This document shows, in pieces, positions 40,663 through 47,697 of a stretch of 47,697 nucleotides of DNA (position 1 is its first letter; every line of letters begins with the position of its first letter). The notes beneath the pieces were generated by a model. That model was given only the letters and a program-made list of their open reading frames with translations. It was not told the DNA's origin and ran no database searches. Source of the DNA: an uncultured Caulobacter sp. (lineage in GTDB: Bacteria > Pseudomonadota > Alphaproteobacteria > Caulobacterales > Caulobacteraceae); assembly GCA_913776195.1 (NCBI GenBank), contig CAJYMH010000001.1, positions 1-47,697 on the forward strand. The letters run 5' to 3'. The position numbers and the translations under genes are program-made.

Positions 40663-41172
40663 ATGCGCAAGTTCCTGATCCTCTCCGCCAGCCTTGTCGC
40701 CCTCGCCGGTTGCGGAAAGAGCGCCGAGAAAACCGCGACGAGCGAAGCTGTCGCGGTGGAAGCCAGCAAGACGCCCGAACTGACCGCTTTAGGCCGTATC
40801 AAGGTGAGGCCCGGTCTGTGGGAATCGAACGTCACCGGCGACGATGAGCCTGTCCGCTCCCAGACCTGCATCGGCGAGGACGGGCTGCTGGTCGGGCCTG
40901 AGGACATGCCTGAAGACCCGGCGTGCCGACCGACGGTCAAGACCTATCCCGGCGGCGTGCGTCTGACGTCGGACTGCTCGCGGAACGACGTCCGCATGCA
41001 GCTCGACATGAACTACCGCGTCAGCGACACGACCTCTTCCGGCGAACTCAAGATGACCATCACGCCCAAGGGGCAGGCTCCGGACACTTCGGTCATGCGC
41101 ATGACCAGCAAGTGGATCGCGGCCGCGTGCCCGGCCGATCTGGCGCCCGGCGACATGAAGGTCCTCGACTAG
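40663..41172 (+). CDS. DUF3617 lipoprotein
   Basis: 169 residues. Lipoprotein signal with lipobox VALAGC (Cys 17). The mature part has IKVRPGLWES at its start and the conserved CIGEDGLL...C...C pattern of DUF3617: TCIGED, DPACRP, LTSDCSRND, then MTSKWIAAACP. Four mature cysteines suggest disulfides. Periplasmic or outer-membrane; function unknown. Stop shared with the convergent gene as CTAG. Confidence 0.85.
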   Translation: MRKFLILSASLVALAGCGKSAEKTATSEAVAVEASKTPELTALGRIKVRPGLWESNVTGDDEPVRSQTCIGEDGLLVGPEDMPEDPACRPTVKTYPGGVRLTSDCSRNDVRMQLDMNYRVSDTTSSGELKMTITPKGQAPDTSVMRMTSKWIAAACPADLAPGDMKVLD

Positions 41173-41630
41173 GCGCGCGGACGCCCCATCAGCTCCTTCA
41201 CCCGCCGGTCCACGCGATCGAGGCCGGCGGACACGTCCGGGGTCTCGTTCAGCAGCTTGAGCAACTCCTTGAGCGCGACGGTGTCGATCCGGCGGATCGG
41301 CTTGTCGCGAGACCACTCGTAGCCGATCACCTGGCCAAGCTTGCAGGCCTTGATACGCACAGCGTTGCGGGCGGCCGGCGTGGCGCGGCTCATCATCTGG
41401 CTGGCCACGTCGTTCCAGTTGGGCGAGCCCGGCTTGCAGCGGTACAGCGGAAGACCACCGCATTCGCCGGTCCAGAAGCGGCGATACCAGACGGGATGCT
41501 CCGGTCGCTCGTAGCTCAGCCCGTCGCTGGCCGAGACCAGGCCGCGGCAATCGGAGCGGACGAACTCGTCGGCCCTGGCCGTTCCCGCGAACAGCAGGAC
41601 GGCGAGGCCGGCAACCCAAAACTTTGACAC
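41169..41630 (-). CDS. Exported hypothetical protein
   Basis: 153 residues, GTG start, signal peptide ending near residue 20 (GTARA-D). The mature part has four cysteines (SDCRGL, GECGGLPLYRC, KACKLG), compatible with two disulfides, and a helical tail with a basic end. No family recognised. GGGAGAAG is present upstream. It is convergent with the DUF3617 gene and reads in the same direction as the MFS and DinG genes. Confidence 0.72.
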   Translation of the reverse strand: MSKFWVAGLAVLLFAGTARADEFVRSDCRGLVSASDGLSYERPEHPVWYRRFWTGECGGLPLYRCKPGSPNWNDVASQMMSRATPAARNAVRIKACKLGQVIGYEWSRDKPIRRIDTVALKELLKLLNETPDVSAGLDRVDRRVKELMGRPRA

Positions 41631-41695
41631 GCTGGCGCTTCTCCCTTCGCGCTTCTAGTGTCGTCGTTAACCCGTTCTGGACATTCAAGAAAGCG

Positions 41696-42892
41696 TCACA
41701 GTCGCTGTTCGATGACGTTCAATCGCCAGGCGGCGAGCAGGACCAGCCCGGCGAGGCCTGCGACCAGCATGATAAGCGCGCCCCAACCGCCGGTGGAGAA
41801 GACATGGCCGCCGCTGGAGCCGACCACGCTGGAGCCGGCGTAGTAGAACAGCAGGTAGAGCGACGCCGCCTGCGCCTTGGCCGGACCAGCCAACCGTCCG
41901 ACCCAGCCGGAAGCCAAGGCATGGCCGCCGAAGAAACCCGCCGTCACCAGCGCGACACCCACCACGGTCAGGGCGAGGTTGGCGCCTAAGGTGAGCGCCG
42001 CGCCCGCCGCAATCATCAGGGCGGCCGCCCCCAGGACCACACCTCGTCCCAGCCTACCGCCCATGGAGCCGAACAGCGGCGACGCCGGGACGCCGGCCAG
42101 ATAGACCAGGAAGATCGACGCCACGGCCGCGTGGCTCAAATGGAACGGCGCGGCGAGCAGTCGGAACCCGACGTAGTTGTAGAGCGTCACGAACCCGCCC
42201 ATCAGGCAGAACCCGCAGAGCAGCAGCCAGGGCAGGCCGGGCGTACGCAGGCTGGCGGCATAGTCCCGCGCCTGCTGGCGGGCGGTCAGACCGGCCTTCG
42301 GCTGGAAGCGGCGTGACGGCGGCAGCAGCTTCACGAACACCACGGCCGCGACCACGCCCGCCAGACCCACGCCCCCGACAGCCATCCGCCAGTCGCCGGT
42401 GAAATCAGCCAACAGGCCGCTGAGCAGCCGGCCGCTCATGCCGCCGACGGCGGTGCCGCCGACATAGAGGCCCATGATCGAGCCCAGGGCCTCGGCCTTC
42501 GCCTCCTCCGCCAGATAGGTCATGGCGATTGCGGGGACGCCGGCCAGGGCGACCCCGAGAAGCGTCCGCGCGACCAGCAGGCTCGGCCAGTTCGGCGCCA
42601 GGGCGGCGACCACCGTCAGGGCGGCCGAGGCGAACAGCGAGGCGGTCATCAGGGTCTTTCGCCCGACCCGGTCGGCGATCGCCCCAGCCGCCAACAATGA
42701 CACCGCCAGCGCAGCCGTGGACAAGGACAGGGCGAAGGAGCTGTCGGCGGGGTTAAGGCCGAACCCCTCGGCGAACAGCGGCATCAGCGGCTGGACGCAA
42801 TAGAGCAAGGCGAAGGTGGCGAAGCCGGCGGCGAACAGGGCGACCGCCACGCGGCGGTACTCCGGGGAGCCGCGCGTGAAGCCCTCGCTCAC
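41696..42892 (-). CDS. MFS transporter (YnfM-like)
   Basis: 398 residues, GTG start, 12 transmembrane helices. FATFALLYCVQPLMPLFAEGFGL is the YnfM/arabinose-efflux opening; GAIADRVGRKTLM is motif A and LLGVALAGVPAIAMTYLAEE the fourth/fifth helix motif. Likely a proton-coupled drug or metabolite exporter. Its start overlaps the stop of the DinG-like gene (GTGA), so the two form an operon. Confidence 0.9.
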   Translation of the reverse strand: MSEGFTRGSPEYRRVAVALFAAGFATFALLYCVQPLMPLFAEGFGLNPADSSFALSLSTAALAVSLLAAGAIADRVGRKTLMTASLFASAALTVVAALAPNWPSLLVARTLLGVALAGVPAIAMTYLAEEAKAEALGSIMGLYVGGTAVGGMSGRLLSGLLADFTGDWRMAVGGVGLAGVVAAVVFVKLLPPSRRFQPKAGLTARQQARDYAASLRTPGLPWLLLCGFCLMGGFVTLYNYVGFRLLAAPFHLSHAAVASIFLVYLAGVPASPLFGSMGGRLGRGVVLGAAALMIAAGAALTLGANLALTVVGVALVTAGFFGGHALASGWVGRLAGPAKAQAASLYLLFYYAGSSVVGSSGGHVFSTGGWGALIMLVAGLAGLVLLAAWRLNVIEQRL

Positions 42893-45687
42893 TGATCCTC
42901 CTTCAAGAACTCGGCGGTGGCCTCGATGGCCTCGACCAAGCCCATGCGCTGGATCTCCACGCCCTCGGGCAGGCTGGCGAACAGGCGGGTGGGCGCGGCG
43001 GCGTCGAGCATGACGAACACGCCCTTGTCGTCGGCGCGGCGGATCAGGCGGCCGAAGGCCTGGGAGATGCGGGCCCGGGCGGTGGCGTCGTCATAGGTCT
43101 TGCCTCCGAACCGCTGGCGGCGGGCCTTGTGCAGCAGGTCGGGACGCGGCCAGGGGACGCGGTCGAAGACCAGCAGGCGCAGGGAGCGGCCCGGCACGTC
43201 CACCCCATCCCGAACAGCGTCGGTGCCCAGCAGGCAGGCGTCGCGCTCGGCGCGGAAGATATCGACCAGCGCCCCGACCTCGAGCGGATCCACGTGCTGG
43301 GCGTAAAGGGCCAGGCCCTTATCGGCCAGTGGCGCGGCGATGCGCTCATGCACCGCCTTGAGGCGGCGGATGGCGGTGAACAGGCCAAGGCCCCCGCCCC
43401 CGGCGGCCAGGAACAGCTCGCGCATGGCGGCGGCCACCTGGCGGGGGTCGTCGCGGCCCACGTCGGTGACCACGAAGGCGCGGGCGTTCTTCGCGTAATC
43501 GAAGGGCGAGGCCAGGCGCAGCAGCTTGGGCGGGTCCGGCAGGCGGGCGGCGCCGGTGCGCATCTCCGCCAGGGCGAAGGGGTCTTCGGCCGAAGGGTCG
43601 GTGAGCGTGGCGCTGGTCACCAGAACGCCATGCGCCCGCGACAGGACGGCGGCCTGCAGGGGCTGGGTCGGATCGACCCAATGGCGGCGGCAGGCGGCGT
43701 CGACCACGCGGCCGTAAAGGAAGGTGGCCTCGAACCAGTCGACGAACTCGGGGTCGTCCTCGCTATCCTCGTCGATGGCCTTCAGCATGGAGCGCCAGGC
43801 CGGCAGGGTCATGCGCGCCCGGCGGTCCAGGCCGCGCAGCGCGCCTTCGATCCGGGCGCGTTCGGAGGTCGGCAGCGTGTCCGTATCTTCGTCCAGCACG
43901 TCCTCCAGGTGGCGAGCCAGGGCCAGCAGCGGCGCTTCGACGGCGGCGATGGCGCGGGCGGCCTCGGCGGCGGTCTGGCGGACCATGTCGAGCGCCGGGC
44001 GGGCGGCGCACTCCATACCCACGTCGGAAGCGGTGGCGCGGGCGCGAAGCTGCTCCAGCACCACCACCAGGAAGGCCTCGATCGGGCCGATGGGGTTCAC
44101 CTGGCCGTCAGGCGGGGCGATGCGGCCCGACCAGCCTTCGCCCGGCAGGGCGGCCGCTGCGTGCAGGGCGTCGCGCAGGGCGTTCCGCGCGGTCTCCCGG
44201 TCGCCCAGGATGTCGAGCAGCCGGGCTTCAAGCCCCCTGCCCCGCCGGCCGCGCCCCTCGGGCCCCCTGATCCAGCGCCGCAGCTCGGCGGACTCGGCCC
44301 CCGACAAAGCGGACGAGAACGCGCTGTCGGCGGCCTCGAACAGGTGGTGGCCCTCGTCGAAAACGATACGTTTGAGCGTTGTCGTCTCCACGTCGGTCTT
44401 GAGACCCTTGGCCGAGCGGGCGCCGTCGAAGGCGGCCTGGGTCATGACCAGGGCGTGGTTGGCGATGACGATGTCGGCCCGGCGGGAGGCGCGGACCGCC
44501 TTTTCCACAAAGCAGACGCGGTAGTGCGGGCAACCGGCGTGGACGCATTCGCCGCGTCGGTCGACCAGGTTGGCGGCGCTGGCCTGCATGGAGGGCTGCA
44601 CCGCGAACAGGGTCGGCAGCCAGGCGGGGAAGTCGCCCCCGGTCATGTCGCCGTCCCGGCTGGCGCGGATCCAGCGGGCGGTCAGGCCCATGCCGATCAG
44701 GTCCGAGCCGCCCAGCTGGCCGCTGTTGCTCTGCTCCTGGAAGTTCAGCAGGCAAAGGTAGTTCTCGCGCCCCTTGCGAACGACCGCCTTCCTGGCCCGC
44801 ACCGCCGGGTCCGGATAGATCGAGGCGCTCTCGCGCTCGATCTGCCGTTGCAGGGCGCGGGTGTAAGTGGAGACCCACACCGCCGGGCCGTTGGCCTCGG
44901 CCCACAGGGAGGCCGGCGCCAGATAGCCCAGGGTCTTGCCGACGCCGGTGCCCGCCTCGGCCAGCATCATGCGCGGCTCGCCCTCCCGGTCGCGGGGCTG
45001 GAAGGCGAAGGCGGTCTCGGACGCGAACTCGGCCTGAGAGGGCCGCGCCTCATCCAGGCCGGAGCGTTGCAGCAGGGAGGCCAGCCGGTCGGCCGCCCCC
45101 TGCGGGCTGATCGGCTTGGAGCCGGCCTCGCCCAGCGGCGCCTGGTCCTCCCACTCGGGAATGCGGCTCCAGACATCGAGGCCGCTGGACCGGAAGGCGT
45201 TGCCCACGGGATAGGACCGCAGGGCGCCGATGATCGGCGGCCCCCAGGCCCAGCCGGCGCGGGCCAGGGTCTCGGCCAGGGCCAAGGCCTCCTCCCGCGT
45301 CGGCCAGGGCGCCTGGGCGACCTCGGCCAGCAGCAGCTCGCACACCCGGCGAAGGCCGGCCGCCTGCTCCACCGCGCCCTTAGGTTCGGGCAGGCCCATC
45401 GCCAGGGCCAGGCCCGCCGCCGAAGGCGCGCAGAACCGGGCCGGATAGACGAAGGCGAACAGCTCCAGCGCGTCGAAGATGCGGCCCGAGCGAGCTGGCG
45501 CGTGCAGGCCCAGGCGCCGGGCGGTCATGGCGGCGTGGGCCACCAGGACCGGCCCCTGCTCCATCAAATCGCGGGCGTCCGGCGGGCGCAGGGCGCGCGG
45601 CCCCGTCGCATCCGCCACCCCGCCGCGCGGTCCGGGCAGGACGACGAGCGCGGGGGCCAGATCAAGACTCGGGGCGAGCGCGTTCAC
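42889..45687 (-). CDS. DinG/XPD-family ATP-dependent DNA helicase with degenerate exonuclease-like N-terminus
   Basis: 932 residues, GTG start. Superfamily 2 iron-sulfur helicase: Walker A EAGTGVGKT (244-252), four cluster cysteines at about C312, C381, C386 and C392 (GECVHAGCPHYRVC), DEGH box (444-447), GVLVTSATL and the late RGxxR equivalent QAFGRLIRRADDKG. Unwinds DNA 5' to 3', probably at R-loops and repair intermediates. The first ~215 residues precede the helicase. Within them GPVLVAHAAMTARRLG and FDALELFAFVYPARF recall a DnaQ exonuclease that has lost catalytic acidic residues, as in some Gram-positive DinG fusions. The long frame on the opposite strand is a GC-driven shadow. Confidence 0.92.
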   Translation of the reverse strand: MNALAPSLDLAPALVVLPGPRGGVADATGPRALRPPDARDLMEQGPVLVAHAAMTARRLGLHAPARSGRIFDALELFAFVYPARFCAPSAAGLALAMGLPEPKGAVEQAAGLRRVCELLLAEVAQAPWPTREEALALAETLARAGWAWGPPIIGALRSYPVGNAFRSSGLDVWSRIPEWEDQAPLGEAGSKPISPQGAADRLASLLQRSGLDEARPSQAEFASETAFAFQPRDREGEPRMMLAEAGTGVGKTLGYLAPASLWAEANGPAVWVSTYTRALQRQIERESASIYPDPAVRARKAVVRKGRENYLCLLNFQEQSNSGQLGGSDLIGMGLTARWIRASRDGDMTGGDFPAWLPTLFAVQPSMQASAANLVDRRGECVHAGCPHYRVCFVEKAVRASRRADIVIANHALVMTQAAFDGARSAKGLKTDVETTTLKRIVFDEGHHLFEAADSAFSSALSGAESAELRRWIRGPEGRGRRGRGLEARLLDILGDRETARNALRDALHAAAALPGEGWSGRIAPPDGQVNPIGPIEAFLVVVLEQLRARATASDVGMECAARPALDMVRQTAAEAARAIAAVEAPLLALARHLEDVLDEDTDTLPTSERARIEGALRGLDRRARMTLPAWRSMLKAIDEDSEDDPEFVDWFEATFLYGRVVDAACRRHWVDPTQPLQAAVLSRAHGVLVTSATLTDPSAEDPFALAEMRTGAARLPDPPKLLRLASPFDYAKNARAFVVTDVGRDDPRQVAAAMRELFLAAGGGGLGLFTAIRRLKAVHERIAAPLADKGLALYAQHVDPLEVGALVDIFRAERDACLLGTDAVRDGVDVPGRSLRLLVFDRVPWPRPDLLHKARRQRFGGKTYDDATARARISQAFGRLIRRADDKGVFVMLDAAAPTRLFASLPEGVEIQRMGLVEAIEATAEFLKEDQ

Positions 45688-45866
45688 CCGGCCTTCCTAC
45701 CCCGCGTCGGGAGGAAACGGAACGGGAACAATGTCGCGTTTGTATCCGGTCTCCTTTGCGGGTGGGATTAGGACGACTGGCGCGGTGACTTGGGTGACTG
45801 AACGGGGCGGTTGAGGGGAATTGTAGGACGGGGGCGTGGGTGGGGATAAACCGCCCCTCACCGCTT

Positions 45867-45966
45867 CCCTCGCCCGCGTGGCGAGGGTCCCTGCGGGCGG
45901 GGTTCGCGGCGTTTGGGCGTCGGGTGCGGCGTGAGCGGACACAGGGATCCTCGCCACAAGGGCGAG
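45867..45966. repeat. Two related CCTCGCC/GGCGAGG hairpins
   Basis: CCCTCGCC (45867-45874) pairs perfectly with GGCGAGGG (45880-45887) around CGCGT. CCTCGCC (45949-45955) pairs with GGCGAGG (45960-45966) around ACAA. The two share their core, suggesting an old dispersed palindromic repeat. Confidence 0.5.
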
Positions 45967-46000
45967 GAAGGCGGCTTGAGTTGCCTCCCCCTCCGTCGCT

Positions 46001-46061
46001 AATCCCCGCGAAGGCGGAGATTCATACGGAACCTCAGCTTGGGTCCCCGCCTTCGCGGGGA
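46001..46061. repeat. Long inverted repeat with CCCCGCGAAGG arms
   Basis: The arm 46001-46019 (ATCCCCGCGAAGGCGGAGA) and the arm 46043-46061 are inverted copies matching at 18 of 19 positions, with a 23-base centre. This style of CCCGCGAAGGCGGG element is widespread between genes in alphaproteobacteria and can form a strong cruciform or hairpin. Confidence 0.65.
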
Positions 46062-46194
46062 TGAGCGGAAGGGAAAGAATTGTCCCCGTTGTCTCCGCCA
46101 ACTATCGCAGTGTCTCCAGAGTATCGGTCTCCAGAGTCTCCATTGGCCCGTCACGATCCGTGGTCCAATGTGCGGCTGAACCGGAGGTTGAATC

Positions 46195-46980
46195 ATGCTC
46201 GTCAGGACCACGCTCGCACTCGCCGCCGCCTTGTCGTTCGCGGGGGCCGCGTCGGCCCAGATCGCGCCGCCGGACCGGCCGACCATCGTGGTCACGGGGA
46301 TGGGCAAGGCCAGCAAGCCCGCAGAGTTCGCCCTGCTCGGCTTCACCGTCACCGGCGAGGGCAAGACCCCGGCCGAGGCGCTGAAGGCGATGAACGCCAC
46401 GCGGGAGAAGATCGAGGCCAATCTGCGCGGGCAGAAGGAGCTGAAGGTCATCGAGGTGACCGCCGACAATCTGAACGTTCAGGACACCCGTAGTCCTGAC
46501 TGCGGCCGGCCGCGCCCCGTCGTTCCGGCGATGGCGAACACCGGCGACTGCGCGATCCTCGGGGCCGTCGCCTCGACGATGCTCCAGGCGCGACTTCAGC
46601 CGCCGACCAAACTAGGCGACGCCGCGTCGCTGGTGGCGCAGCTGGGCGGAAAGGCGCCCCGCCCGAACGGCACGGGGCTGCTGAACCGCCGCGCCCTCGA
46701 CGCCGAGGCGACCAAGGCCGCCGTGGCCGACGCCCGACGCGAGGCGGAGATCCTGGCCGAGGCGGCCGGCGTGAAACTGGGCGCGATCCTGCGCATCCAG
46801 GACGGCGACACCCGGTTCGACATGCGCGACATCATGGTGACGGGCCATCGGATGGACGCCCCGCCCCTGCCTCTCCCCGCGCCGCCGGTGATGGAGCGCG
46901 TCGAATCCCCGACCGCCATCACCATCCGCGACATCGAGGCGAATGCGCGGGTGACGGTGGTGTTCGCTATCGCGCCGTGA
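46195..46980 (+). CDS. SIMPL-domain (DUF541) exported protein
   Basis: 261 residues. Signal peptide ends near residue 22 (AASAQ). The mature part begins PTIVVTGMGKASKPAEFALLGFTVTGEGKTPAEALKAMNATREKI, the SIMPL/DUF541 opening, and closes with EAEILAEAAGVKLGAILRIQDGD and an ANARVTVVFAI strand. Periplasmic or outer-membrane associated; some relatives are linked to stress protection, but no enzymatic role is established. Starts after the repeat-rich region. Confidence 0.88.
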   Translation: MLVRTTLALAAALSFAGAASAQIAPPDRPTIVVTGMGKASKPAEFALLGFTVTGEGKTPAEALKAMNATREKIEANLRGQKELKVIEVTADNLNVQDTRSPDCGRPRPVVPAMANTGDCAILGAVASTMLQARLQPPTKLGDAASLVAQLGGKAPRPNGTGLLNRRALDAEATKAAVADARREAEILAEAAGVKLGAILRIQDGDTRFDMRDIMVTGHRMDAPPLPLPAPPVMERVESPTAITIRDIEANARVTVVFAIAP

Positions 46981-47459
46981 GGGGGCAGGCGTCAGACAAC
47001 ACGGTCGACTCCCCCATGGGCGTCTAATCACCGCCCATGCGTCGGCGGCGTTTCTCTACAACACGGCGCTGCTGGCGTTGGGGATCAGCATTCTGACGAG
47101 GTTGTTTGGTTAGTAGGTGGGCAGAGCAACGTCTCAAAGGATTCGGCTTGCGCGGACGAAGCCCGCTATATCAGCGTTCGTGCGCGAACCCTGCTTGGGA
47201 AAGCGGGACCATCGTCGTTCGAACACATGTCGCACCTGACGACGATTGCGCGCCGATCCAGTGCGGATGCACCAAGGCTCTCGGCGTTGGGACAGGATGT
47301 CTCTGCAGTCGGATAGGGATCCCGGCGGCACTTCCGGCTGCGTTTCTAGATCGCAGACGGTGGGCCGATAGATCTACGAGCGGCGGCTATACCGCAACGT
47401 AGAGCGCGAAGACGCATCCCTTCCGGGCTGCGCCGGCGTGGCCCGAGGGTAACCTTCAA
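46981..47459. other. Stretch without a convincing gene
   Basis: Composition looks less GC-rich than the rest. One forward frame reads SAAFLYNTALLALGISILTR before the stop at about 47098, which looks like a single membrane helix, but it has no start codon and could be a gene remnant. A 98-residue frame at 47106-47402 is Arg/Cys-rich and not credible. Confidence 0.45.
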
Positions 47460-47561
47460 ATGAAGCCCCCCCGGTTCACAGTTGAAGTCAAAGTGGACGT
47501 TGCTGCGTGCATCCGGGCTTTTGCCTGGATAATCGCTGCTTTCGGATCTTTCTGCGGCTAA
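47460..47561 (+). CDS. Possible 33-residue peptide
   Basis: MKPPRFTVEVKVDVAACIRA then FAWIIAAFGSFCG: a basic beta-like start and one hydrophobic segment with two cysteines. GAGGG lies 10-11 bases upstream. No homologue recognised; the low support and edge position keep confidence low. Confidence 0.3.
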   Translation: MKPPRFTVEVKVDVAACIRAFAWIIAAFGSFCG

Positions 47562-47575
47562 GACCTTGACGCCCT

Positions 47576-47697
47576 TCAGTCATCTGGGGCGCGTCTTGAT
47601 TTGAACTCCGAAATTTCGTGTCCCTCGGGGATATCCTTATCCCAATCCACCGCATCGAAACGAAACGGGAACGTGTTATAGGGGCGTGATGGACGGC
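47576..47697 (-). CDS. Possible C-terminal end of a gene running off the right edge
   Basis: The reverse frame is open from the window edge to a TGA at 47576 and reads ...FPFRFDAVDWDKDIPEGHEI then SEFKSRRAPDD. The residue mix is protein-like and acidic, unlike typical shadow frames here, but only 40 codons are seen and third-position GC is moderate. A rightward gene could instead begin with ATG at 47689. Confidence 0.3.
   Translation of the reverse strand, partial: RPSRPYNTFPFRFDAVDWDKDIPEGHEISEFKSRRAPDD

Larger units (their letters stand above)
45688..46194. other. Long non-coding region with repeats
   Basis: About 500 bases without a convincing gene. It contains the hairpins at 45867-45887 and 45949-45966 and the long inverted repeat at 46001-46061. 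Promoters for the leftward helicase and the rightward SIMPL gene must lie here. Confidence 0.6.

Noticed and set aside
43129..45771. 880-residue open frame on the plus strand opposite the helicase
   Set aside because: Its translation is Gly/Gln/Arg-rich with no domain, while the opposite strand carries a complete iron-sulfur helicase. High GC makes long shadow frames common.
47106..47402. 98-residue plus-strand frame near the right edge
   Set aside because: Arg/Cys-rich, weak start, no ribosome-binding site or recognisable feature.
1..47697. CRISPR array, rRNA, insertion sequence or prophage genes
   Set aside because: No regularly spaced direct repeats, rRNA stretches, transposase, integrase or phage structural genes were seen.

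Overview
The window is GC-rich and densely packed. Many genes overlap through ATGA or GTGA junctions, and GTG and TTG starts are common. Gene content points to an aerobic alphaproteobacterium of the family Caulobacteraceae (Caulobacter or Phenylobacterium type). The main reasons are a large TonB-dependent receptor in a catabolic cluster, a DUF3426 zinc-ribbon gene divergent from ftsEX, the argH-lptM-lysA order, a hisC-tyrA aromatic amino acid operon with a separate chorismate mutase, and a surface protein whose two ends resemble the Caulobacter S-layer protein RsaA. Species cannot be fixed from the window.

Region 1 (1-13.5 kb) is an accessory catabolic locus. It holds a fused 2-hydroxyacyl-CoA dehydratase-like protein that has lost most of the expected cluster cysteines, a class III CoA-transferase, a secreted alpha/beta hydrolase, a TonB-dependent receptor, a CocE/NonD-type hydrolase, a CapA-type phosphoesterase, an MFS transporter and two MarR regulators. 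A large inverted-repeat operator in the divergent hydrolase/CoA-transferase promoter recurs in recognisable form upstream of the receptor. I infer a regulated uptake and hydrolysis pathway for an unknown ester or amide substrate that is activated to a CoA thioester.

Region 2 (13.6-17.8 kb) starts with tRNA-Leu(CAA). Two orphan genes follow (one exported, one membrane), then a [2Fe-2S] ferredoxin-like gene convergent with an operon of a small protein, a fumarylacetoacetate hydrolase-family enzyme and a third MarR regulator.

Region 3 (17.8-28.6 kb) holds a DedA/VTT membrane protein, dsbB and coq7 in one overlapping operon, then a TraB/GumN-like protein and a small GIY-YIG-like protein. Next come a short RsaA-like RTX surface protein, a lectin-fold secreted protein, an HNH endonuclease, and a 33-residue membrane peptide divergent from a TetR regulator with tandem operators. 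It closes with gluQ, an EamA transporter, a GNAT acetyltransferase, a cold-shock protein and a TlpA-like thioredoxin.

Region 4 (28.6-47.7 kb) is mostly housekeeping: argH-lptM-lysA; hpt and a DUF3426 zinc-ribbon protein; ftsE-ftsX-ydcF-like-plsC; chaC; DUF2125; chorismate mutase, hisC and tyrA; a DUF3617 lipoprotein; an MFS exporter; a DinG-family helicase; and a SIMPL protein. The last ~700 bases look less GC-rich and mostly non-coding, apart from one possible small peptide and one possible gene end running off the right edge.

The most unusual items are the cysteine-poor dehydratase-like fusion with its shared operators, the 'mini-RsaA', the TetR-controlled 33-residue peptide, genes that appear to need CTG start codons, and three convergent gene pairs whose stop codons share one CTAG.
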